Of a stretch of DNA of 8,542 nucleotides, positions 1 to 6,043 are shown in pieces. A program made the position numbers and the translations under genes. Source of the DNA: Alphaproteobacteria bacterium (GTDB taxonomy: Bacteria > Pseudomonadota > Alphaproteobacteria > Sphingomonadales > Emcibacteraceae); the NCBI GenBank assembly GCA_030432815.1, contig JAUILB010000110.1, positions 1-8,542 of the forward strand, given 5' to 3'. Within the stretch, counting starts at the first letter, position 1. Each line of letters begins with the position of its first letter. The notes beneath the pieces were generated by a model. It saw nothing but the letters and a program-made list of their open reading frames with translations. It was not told the DNA's origin and ran no database searches.

Positions 1-168
1 TATCCAGGTGGCCCCGCGGCTATACTAGCCAAAAATAATATTACAAAAGTAGAAGTACTTGATTTTGAAGATTTCGGCATGGAAGCCGTTTGGAAAATAG
101 AAGTAAAAGATTTCCCGGCATTCATTATCGTCGATGACAAGGGTAACGACTTCTTCAAAAAATTATAG
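1..168 (+). CDS. fumA: Class I fumarate hydratase, C-terminal fragment (5' end outside window)
   Basis: Frame 1 is open from the first base to a TAG stop at 166-168 and gives the last 55 residues of a protein. The fragment starts with YPGGPAAILAK and continues with LDFEDFGMEAVWKIEV, then DFPAFIIVDDKGNDFF. This run is typical of the very end of the C-terminal (beta, Fumerase_C) domain of class I fumarases and the related L(+)-tartrate dehydratases. The family uses an oxygen-sensitive [4Fe-4S] cluster for the reversible hydration of fumarate to L-malate in the TCA cycle, in the cytoplasm. The cluster cysteines lie in the N-terminal part, which is not in the window, so activity cannot be judged here. 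Fumarase is preferred over tartrate dehydratase because a single fused chain ending this way is the common alphaproteobacterial fumarase, but the fragment alone cannot exclude a relative. The next gene starts 8 bases after the stop. Confidence 0.85.
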   Translation, partial: YPGGPAAILAKNNITKVEVLDFEDFGMEAVWKIEVKDFPAFIIVDDKGNDFFKKL

Positions 169-176
169 AACCTATA

Positions 177-395
177 ATGAACGACAATGATGACAGCTTA
201 AAGAAACATTCCGTCGTCATCGCCGGACATCAGACCAGTATTACACTTGAAAATATTTTTTGGCGAACTTTGAAAAAAATTGCAAAAGCAGAAAACAAAA
301 GTCTCAAAGCCCTGATCACAGAAATAGATGAAACGCGGACAACCAATTTAAGTAGCGCGATCCGTGTTTATATCATCAAGAAATTATCTGATTAA
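177..395 (+). CDS. Ribbon-helix-helix domain protein (RHH_4 type)
   Basis: This is a 72-residue protein with the RHH_4 signature. A short strand segment, HSVVIAGHQTSITLE (residues 11-25), is followed by a first helix with the characteristic FW (residues 28-39), then SLKALITEID (42-51) and a closing NLSSAIRVYII (57-67). Ribbon-helix-helix proteins normally dimerise and place a two-stranded sheet in the DNA major groove. Members of this alphaproteobacterial family are widespread, but their targets are mostly unknown to me, so DNA binding is a family inference. The start at 177 is the only ATG in this frame after the upstream in-frame stop at 144-146. No Shine-Dalgarno sequence precedes it. It lies 8 bases after the fumarase stop, which suggests co-transcription and perhaps translational coupling. 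Its TAA stop (393-395) overlaps the stop of the opposing AsmA gene. Confidence 0.85.
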   Translation: MNDNDDSLKKHSVVIAGHQTSITLENIFWRTLKKIAKAENKSLKALITEIDETRTTNLSSAIRVYIIKKLSD

Positions 396-3300
396 TTCTG
401 AGGAGGTGGAGGACGCTGGAATAAGCGTTCTAAAAGCCTTGTCCCAAGTTCCTCTACTGATTCCGGTTGATTTTCCTGTTGATTTTCCTGTGTTTCAGTA
501 GTCGGTTGTTGTTCCGGTGGCTGCTCTGCTGCCTGTTCCGGTGGTGGCGGGGTGGAAAAATCTTCCAGTGGGGTTGTCGTTACATCGCCCTGTGCCGGCG
601 CAGGTTCACCATCAGTAGCTCCCGGCCTGTTTGTTGGCGTTACGCCCGGTATACCACCGAAAATATCGCCAATCCCACCATTTCCTTCTACCATATTCTG
701 TAAAAGGCTCGCTGCTATCTTTTCACCAACATATCCTTCAAGTTGGGCCGTATTATAAGAAATCTTCGGGTCATGCAAATCACCAAGCACACTGATGCCA
801 ATTGGTGGTGCATCAGGATGATCTACAAGTGACATATCACCTGACAGGTTCATTTTCCACTGCGCAAGGTTTACTCCCATATCAACTGCACTTTCCGCGC
901 CCATCATTTTTACATCAAACGGGCTTAATTTTATAAAACCATTAGATGTTGTTATGATACTTGACCCGCCTTCATAAGGTGTTTGCCCGCCGGAAAGTGC
1001 ACTCGTCAGCAAATTGAGCAGTCCTGTTTGATTACTTAAACCATCAAGCCTGTCACTTAAAGCGGGGATATCAATACCGTGAATTGTACCCGGTGAAGCC
1101 GTGACTGTTCCATTACCACTCAGTGAAGAAATAAGCTCTTGTTGACTTAATCCTTTACCTGTGAATTTCTGTTCCATATCAAAATAACCGCTAACGGGAC
1201 TAATACCGGCAAAAGAGCTAGTCGCATCAACAATTGTCGCATTTTTAAGAGACATGTTCATATCCAGTTCACCCTGGCTGCTAAATGTCCCTGCTACGGC
1301 GACATCCCCACCAAAAAGCTTTCCTGAAAAGTTAGTGATATTTAATATCCCATTCTGAAGTACAGCATCAAAGCGCGGATTTTCAAAATTATATTGTTCA
1401 TAATTAATGCGGTTGGCGGTAATGTTCGCGCGCCCCTCATATTCTTCAAGCGCTGCAAGCTCCATTGGTTCGCTGCTCCAATTGCCCCATTCGTCATCCT
1501 CGGCAACTTCTGCAGATGCTTCCATAAAGTCCGCTACGGGTACCGTATCCAATACAAGATTAAAATCAAAAGTACGTTTCCCGCCATCTTCCACAACAGC
1601 ATCAAGGGCGCCAAGTTTGCCGGAACCAGTGACTTTTGTTGGTCCAACAGTGCCGACAATATTATTCAATGTCACTTCAGTCATATTTCCTGAAGCCATA
1701 AGATCTAAAGCAAGCGGCCCAAGATCAGGATTGGAAGGTCTGAAGTCACTGCCCATTCCGCGAATAAATTCCCGCATATCATCACTTTGAATATTAACGG
1801 CTAGATCAAATGAACTTATTTCGCTTTCCTGCAAATTTGTACGGCCCTTTAACGCTAAAGTTCCACCTGAAACTGTCCAGTTGCCATCAATATCAACGAG
1901 TTCTTTTGTTCCTTTTAAAGTCGTTGTCACAGCAAAAGGGCGATCATCGTTAGCCGATGCCTTAACAAGTGGTAAATCAAACTGGTCGATAAGGCTTGTA
2001 AGGCTCGGGTTTGATGCAACGATTTCAAGGTCTACACTGCCTATATTTGGTAACTGTGAAAGTGTTGCGCTTCTGACTTCTCCCTTAATGTCAGCTTTTG
2101 AACTGCCAATTGTTGACTTCAGGTCAAGATTAAGTTGTTCAAAGTTACCATTCATCCGCCCATTAACAGAAACAGCTCCGACATTCGCAATGTCAAATGC
2201 AGTTTGAAACCTGAATGCGCGCTGTAAAGGTACCAGTGATGTTGCCGTCGTATTAAAGGATGTTTCAAACCGCGGATTATCCGCAAGATTATTACCAATC
2301 AAAGAACCATTAAGATTAAATCCGGCATAATTTTCAACATCAATGCTTTTAGCGTTTAAAGAACCTTCAAATAATTCTCCGGAAAGAGAAACTTTATTTA
2401 TGGAAACACCCTGCATTGTAACATTTGAAAGTTCAATCTGGTAGTTTGCGTCAAAATCTGCAAGGATTGCCACCGATGATTTGAGATCCGTTTCACTTTC
2501 ATCTTCGATCAGATAATTGTCAATATTCAGGTTTTCCAATGCAACATCAAGGCCCATTGAAGGTCTATCCTGCAACGCATATGACACACCTCCTGAATAT
2601 CTGAAGGTATCAAGACTACCGTCCATTCCGTATAATTGAATCATATCCGGCACGACCTGAATACCGCCACTATAAGCCAATCTCGTAAGCCTTCCTTCCG
2701 GTATTGTTGATGTATCAATTTTTAGCCAGTCAAGGAAAGCACGGAAATTCCCTGAATTAAGACTTACATTTCCATTAAAAAATGGTTTGTTTTGTGGGGC
2801 GCTGAATGCTCCCCTGAGCGAGAACTCTGATCCGCCGGGCATGTTTACACGCGCCTTGGTAAGATCAAGCTCACTATTGGATGCTGTTATATCCAAGTCC
2901 AGCTGACTGGCGATTTTATCATTATATTGCAAAGCACCTAATCTGAACTCAAATGTTCCTTCTATTTTCTCCAGAAAACTATAATCAAATTCTTCCGTAT
3001 TTTGGCTTGTGCTTTCCAGATTTTCCGCTTCATTATCAAGTGCAGGTAAAAAACTGTCCAGGTTAAAACTATTGATGGTCAAGCCGCCATCAAAACGGGT
3101 AAGGTCCCCAAAGGTTGCTTTTAAGTTGCCAGTGCCCCTGCTTTCACCCATTTCAAAACCAAAAGCAGAAATGTTTATTGCATCACCACCATAGGCCAAC
3201 GTCGTTTCAAGCGATAAAGGGTGGTTATATTCAGGTCCGTTCTGGTTTGTATTTTCCGGATCAAGAAGTGATAACGCCAGAAACACATCACCTACTTCAT

Positions 3301-4051
3301 CAGCATCAAGATTTATTTTCCCATCTGCCTGCGGTGAAACGTCATCCGGAAGGAAACCACCTACAAATTTTATCTGAACATTATCATCAAGAAGTCCCGC
3401 AGTCAGATTTACCGGCACCTTCCGACCATCCCTGAATGTACCGACCATCAGATCAAGAGAAACAGGAAGGTTTTTATACCGCGCGTCGCCCGAAATTTCA
3501 AATGGCCCCTCAAGACTGTCAATTGTGACATCAGCATTTATCATTCGAACAAGTTCCTGTGTCCCTGTTGAAAAATCCTGATAGCTTAACTGACCATTTT
3601 CAATTTGAAATTGGTCGAAACTATAATCCGTACCTGTATCAGTCGTATTTTGTTGTTCTTCTGCCGTTCCAAACTCCCAGTTGCCGCGACCATTTTCATC
3701 AATCTCGATTGCGACTACCGGCTCAACAAGAATAAATTTAGTGACCTGTACTTCACCTCTTAAAAGGGGGAAAAATGCAACATTCACATCAACTGATTTT
3801 AAAGTGATAAAATTTTCTGCCTGCCCTCCTGCCACATTTGAAACACTTACATCCTCAGCAGAAAATGACGGCGATGGCAGAACTGTAAGCGACAGATCAC
3901 CATTAATTGCAACATTGCGGCCACTTAAATCTGACGCCGTGTTCACAATTTGTGTTTTATACTGATTCCAGTCTAAAAAACTGGGTATCACCAACGCACT
4001 GCCAATTAATAGAATTAGTAATATGCCGGCGCCAATGCCTATCTTTTTCAT
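392..4051 (-). CDS. AsmA-family inner-membrane-anchored envelope protein
   Basis: This is a 1219-residue protein. It starts with MKK and one hydrophobic segment (about residues 5-24), fitting an inner-membrane anchor with the rest in the periplasm. The AsmA N-terminal domain follows (about 24-230), including FLDWNQYK, SGRNVAINGDLSL, LPSPSFSAEDVSV and the VEP...NGRGNWEF block at 110-127. The long middle is made of repeated beta-rich segments. The AsmA-like C-terminal region spans about 870-1110, with KLFGGDVAVAGTF, SGNGTVTASPGTIHGIDIP and GDLHDPKISYN. AsmA-family proteins belong to the AsmA/TamB/YhdP superfamily of bridge-like proteins linked to phospholipid transport and outer-membrane homeostasis. 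At 1219 residues it is about twice E. coli AsmA (around 617) and near YhdP in size. Residues 1137-1198 form a Pro/Gln/Glu/Thr-rich tail, followed by a short amphipathic SVEELGTRLLERLF and PPPP. The ATG at 4049-4051 has GGAG 4 bases upstream. The gene is divergent from the CLC gene and convergent with the ribbon-helix-helix gene. The precise lipid role is inferred from the family. Confidence 0.9.
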   Translation of the reverse strand: MKKIGIGAGILLILLIGSALVIPSFLDWNQYKTQIVNTASDLSGRNVAINGDLSLTVLPSPSFSAEDVSVSNVAGGQAENFITLKSVDVNVAFFPLLRGEVQVTKFILVEPVVAIEIDENGRGNWEFGTAEEQQNTTDTGTDYSFDQFQIENGQLSYQDFSTGTQELVRMINADVTIDSLEGPFEISGDARYKNLPVSLDLMVGTFRDGRKVPVNLTAGLLDDNVQIKFVGGFLPDDVSPQADGKINLDADEVGDVFLALSLLDPENTNQNGPEYNHPLSLETTLAYGGDAINISAFGFEMGESRGTGNLKATFGDLTRFDGGLTINSFNLDSFLPALDNEAENLESTSQNTEEFDYSFLEKIEGTFEFRLGALQYNDKIASQLDLDITASNSELDLTKARVNMPGGSEFSLRGAFSAPQNKPFFNGNVSLNSGNFRAFLDWLKIDTSTIPEGRLTRLAYSGGIQVVPDMIQLYGMDGSLDTFRYSGGVSYALQDRPSMGLDVALENLNIDNYLIEDESETDLKSSVAILADFDANYQIELSNVTMQGVSINKVSLSGELFEGSLNAKSIDVENYAGFNLNGSLIGNNLADNPRFETSFNTTATSLVPLQRAFRFQTAFDIANVGAVSVNGRMNGNFEQLNLDLKSTIGSSKADIKGEVRSATLSQLPNIGSVDLEIVASNPSLTSLIDQFDLPLVKASANDDRPFAVTTTLKGTKELVDIDGNWTVSGGTLALKGRTNLQESEISSFDLAVNIQSDDMREFIRGMGSDFRPSNPDLGPLALDLMASGNMTEVTLNNIVGTVGPTKVTGSGKLGALDAVVEDGGKRTFDFNLVLDTVPVADFMEASAEVAEDDEWGNWSSEPMELAALEEYEGRANITANRINYEQYNFENPRFDAVLQNGILNITNFSGKLFGGDVAVAGTFSSQGELDMNMSLKNATIVDATSSFAGISPVSGYFDMEQKFTGKGLSQQELISSLSGNGTVTASPGTIHGIDIPALSDRLDGLSNQTGLLNLLTSALSGGQTPYEGGSSIITTSNGFIKLSPFDVKMMGAESAVDMGVNLAQWKMNLSGDMSLVDHPDAPPIGISVLGDLHDPKISYNTAQLEGYVGEKIAASLLQNMVEGNGGIGDIFGGIPGVTPTNRPGATDGEPAPAQGDVTTTPLEDFSTPPPPEQAAEQPPEQQPTTETQENQQENQPESVEELGTRLLERLFQRPPPPQN
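467..490 (-). repeat. 12-bp tandem duplication in the AsmA C-terminal tail
   Basis: The 12-mer TTGATTTTCCTG occurs twice head to tail (467-478 and 479-490). On the minus strand it encodes QENQ twice (residues 1188-1195) within the low-complexity tail. The unit length keeps the reading frame. It fits slippage-driven growth of a disordered linker. Confidence 0.8.
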
Positions 4052-4055
4052 TTTT

Positions 4056-4062
4056 CTCCGCC
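4056..4062 (-). promoter_or_regulatory. Shine-Dalgarno site of the AsmA gene
   Basis: Read on the minus strand the sequence is GGCGGAG, followed by four A residues and the ATG at 4051. This clear ribosome binding site fixes the AsmA start. It is the only strong Shine-Dalgarno sequence I see ahead of a complete gene in this window. Confidence 0.75.
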
Positions 4063-4108
4063 TAATCCCCGAAAAAATGAGTATTGGAACAATAAATCTT
4101 CCATTTCA

Positions 4109-4120
4109 GTTATATATAAC
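4109..4120. repeat. Perfect 12-bp palindrome in the divergent intergenic region
   Basis: GTTATATATAAC reads the same on both strands. It contains the -10 box proposed for the AsmA gene, and by symmetry a TATAAC at 4115-4120 on the plus strand facing the CLC gene. It could be overlapping divergent -10 elements, a regulator site, or simply an AT-rich palindrome. I see no good plus-strand -35 at normal spacing from it. Confidence 0.6.
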
Positions 4121-4136
4121 GTGAAAATCGTGGCAA
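4109..4136 (-). promoter_or_regulatory. Candidate sigma70-type promoter for the AsmA gene
   Basis: On the minus strand there is a -35 box TTGCCA (4131-4136), a 16-base spacer and a -10 box TATAAC (4109-4114). Each hexamer differs from the consensus at one position. Transcription would begin near 4100-4103 and leave a leader of about 50 bases before the ATG at 4051. The call is based on sequence match only. Confidence 0.5.
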
Positions 4137-4153
4137 TAATAGGTCAATAATTT

Positions 4154-4198
4154 ATGAAAAAAAAAGTAGAAATTAGAAAATTGATGAATAGACTCTGA
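4154..4198 (+). CDS. Possible 14-codon leader ORF ahead of the CLC gene
   Basis: An ATG at 4154 opens a 14-codon frame, MKKKVEIRKLMNRL, that ends at a TGA (4196-4198). It is in the same frame as the CLC gene, whose ATG follows after one more codon (4199-4201). It begins with a run of nine A residues (4157-4165), and an AGG at 4142-4144 is only a weak ribosome-binding candidate. It could be a translated leader peptide that delivers ribosomes to the CLC start, which has no Shine-Dalgarno sequence. It could equally be chance in AT-rich leader DNA. It is too short for codon-bias evidence. Confidence 0.2.
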   Translation: MKKKVEIRKLMNRL

Positions 4199-4201
4199 TA
4201 T

Positions 4202-5983
4202 ATGCTCAACAAACTAGCCAGAATTAAACGATACTTAATTCAAAACCAAATTCGCTTGCGAAATTATATAAATCTCCACGATAAATCCGTAGGCGTATTT
4301 CTGGCTATTTGTGTTGGCGCTATTGTTGCACTTGCAGCAATCGTTTTTCGGTATTTGATCCACTTTACTCAGGCTATTGCCCTCGGTGAATTTCAGGAAA
4401 ACATTTATGAATATGTGGATAGTCTTGAATGGTGGCATATTCTTGGCTCAACGGTAAGCGGTGGCTTTGTAGTCAGTTTAATATACTTCTTTTTTATGAA
4501 TGAAAAAAAAGCCGGTGCAATCGCCGAAGTCATGCATGCAAACAGCTATAATAATACCAAAATGCCGCTAAAAGACGGTATCTTCAGCGCAATCACCGCT
4601 GCTATAGCTCTTGGCACGGGCTCAGGTGCCGGGCGCGAGGGGCCGGTTGTTCATCTTGGTGCAACGCTTTCATCGTGGGCTTCGAACCGTTTGCATTTAT
4701 CACCTAAAATGTGTCGCACTCTTTTCGGGTGCGGTGTTGCAGCGGCGATTTCTGCTTCTTTTAACGCGCCTATTGCCGGGGTCTTTTTTGCGCTTGAAGT
4801 CGTTCTCGGACATTATGCCTTACATGCATTTGCGCCAATTGTTATATCCTCTGTAACAGCTACAATAATATCCAGAATGCATTTTGGTAATTATCCTGCA
4901 TTTATCATTCCTGATTATCAGATCGTAAGTCTGCTTGAATTTCCGGCATTTATGATGCTTGGTATTGTAAGCGCACTTGCGGCCATTATTATGATTAAAG
5001 CCATCTTCTATACCGACGATGTGGCCAATAAAATGCCGATCCCTTTATGGGCACGGCCACCCATAGGTGGCCTGGCAGTGGGACTGATCGCTATTTTCTG
5101 CCCTTATATTCTGGGTGCAGGTTACGGAACGACCGATGCCGCGCTGAAAAATATAATATCTATTGATCTTCTTATTATCCTGATAGTGGCTAAAATTGCT
5201 GTGACCTCGATTAGTCTGGCGTTCCGATATGGCACAGGTATATTTAGCCCAGCAATACTGCTTGGTGCTGTTGTCGGAAGCACATTTGGCTGGGTTGCAA
5301 CACTGGCATTTCCTGATCTTGCCAGTAACAACGGTCTTTATGCCATCGTTGGAATGGGGGCAGTATCCTCGGCAATCTTAGGCGCACCCATTTCAACTAT
5401 ACTTATTATCTTCGAACTTACCGGTGATTATCAGATTACGCTTGCTTTAATGGCAGCTGTCGTTGTAGCCAACCTTGTAACAACACATTTTTTAAAAAGT
5501 TCATCCTTTTTCCATTTACAGCTAAAACGCATGGGACGTGACATGGAAGGTGGAAGAGCAAAACACCTCAGCCGGCAGATTAGAGTAGATCAAATAATGA
5601 AGCAGGACTTTGCAACAGTTGGTTTGGAAACTGACCTTGACCGTGTGAAAGAACTGATCATAAACCAGCGTTATAACAGTCTTTTCGTTCTTGATGATAA
5701 CTTCCTGATCAAAGGGATCATCACATTAAACGAATTACGTGAAGGTTATCAGAAAGAAATTGAAGCGGAAAATTTAAATGCGGGAAAGATATGCAGAAAA
5801 CAGACCTTCCACCTATCTCCCCGTGATACTCTTGAGCAGGCAATCTATCTTTTCAAACAAACCGGTGAGGACCGAATTGCCGTGATTTCCGATGAAGATG
5901 ATTCTAAAATTGTCGGCGTCTTATCGCAACATAATTTACTCAGAGCGTACAATAAAATCCTGATCGAAGCCGAAGAAGGATAA
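4202..5983 (+). CDS. CLC-family chloride channel/transporter with C-terminal CBS pair
   Basis: This is a 593-residue integral membrane protein. Residues about 28-440 form the multi-helix CLC core and about 455-590 form two CBS domains (roughly 460-515 and 528-588). Key family motifs are present: GREGP with the gating glutamate E146, FNAPIAG at 187-193, and GTGIFSP at 344-350. CLC proteins are dimers that move Cl- or other anions across the membrane, either passively or in exchange for protons. CBS pairs often bind adenine nucleotides and regulate the core. By alignment with E. coli ClC-ec1, the filter serine (S107) falls on G105 in AGAIAE, the internal proton glutamate (E203) on V200, and the filter tyrosine (Y445) probably on F437. 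The ion and transport mode are therefore uncertain. The ATG at 4202 is the first start after an in-frame TGA at 4196-4198. It has no Shine-Dalgarno sequence. The gene is divergent from the AsmA gene and 60 bases upstream of the helicase gene. Confidence 0.93.
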   Translation: MLNKLARIKRYLIQNQIRLRNYINLHDKSVGVFLAICVGAIVALAAIVFRYLIHFTQAIALGEFQENIYEYVDSLEWWHILGSTVSGGFVVSLIYFFFMNEKKAGAIAEVMHANSYNNTKMPLKDGIFSAITAAIALGTGSGAGREGPVVHLGATLSSWASNRLHLSPKMCRTLFGCGVAAAISASFNAPIAGVFFALEVVLGHYALHAFAPIVISSVTATIISRMHFGNYPAFIIPDYQIVSLLEFPAFMMLGIVSALAAIIMIKAIFYTDDVANKMPIPLWARPPIGGLAVGLIAIFCPYILGAGYGTTDAALKNIISIDLLIILIVAKIAVTSISLAFRYGTGIFSPAILLGAVVGSTFGWVATLAFPDLASNNGLYAIVGMGAVSSAILGAPISTILIIFELTGDYQITLALMAAVVVANLVTTHFLKSSSFFHLQLKRMGRDMEGGRAKHLSRQIRVDQIMKQDFATVGLETDLDRVKELIINQRYNSLFVLDDNFLIKGIITLNELREGYQKEIEAENLNAGKICRKQTFHLSPRDTLEQAIYLFKQTGEDRIAVISDEDDSKIVGVLSQHNLLRAYNKILIEAEEG

Positions 5984-5994
5984 TTGTTTGAGCA

Positions 5995-6022
5995 ACCAAT
6001 AAATACATCTGTATTTATTGGT
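5995..6022 (+). terminator. 12-bp AT-rich stem-loop after the CLC gene
   Basis: A perfect inverted repeat starts 12 bases after the CLC stop. The left arm ACCAATAAATAC (5995-6006) pairs with GTATTTATTGGT (6011-6022) around a 4-base loop. There is no following T-run on either strand, so it is not a standard intrinsic terminator. It may attenuate read-through, stabilise the CLC transcript end, or form an operator-like dyad. It shares bases 6020-6022 with the next hairpin. Confidence 0.4.
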
Positions 6023-6042
6023 CATATAAGCTATATATGACC
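6020..6042 (+). promoter_or_regulatory. 9-bp stem-loop abutting the helicase start codon
   Basis: GGTCATATA (6020-6028) pairs perfectly with TATATGACC (6034-6042) around a 5-base loop. The stem ends one base before the helicase ATG at 6044, and no Shine-Dalgarno sequence is present. As RNA it could affect initiation. As DNA it could be a dyad binding site. It overlaps the preceding hairpin by three bases, so both cannot form fully at once. Confidence 0.4.
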
Positions 6043-6043
6043 C

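Noticed and set aside
411..430. Hairpin GGACGCT/AGCGTTC inside the end of the AsmA gene, as a terminator for the fumarase/RHH transcript
   Set aside because: The stem is 7 bp with one G-T pair and has no T-run on either side. It also lies in coding sequence.
1407..1790. 127-codon plus-strand open frame antisense to the AsmA gene
   Set aside because: It is a shadow of the long minus-strand gene. It is Ser/Pro-rich, with no recognisable domain and no ribosome site.
3115..3435. 106-codon plus-strand open frame with a His-rich start
   Set aside because: It is antisense to the AsmA coding region, and its HHHH run comes from out-of-phase reading of that gene. No family resemblance.
5984..6043. 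Strong sigma70 promoter for the helicase gene
   Set aside because: TTGAGC (5988-5993) has no good -10 at 16-18 bases. The TATA-like elements here belong to the palindromes and lack a matching -35.
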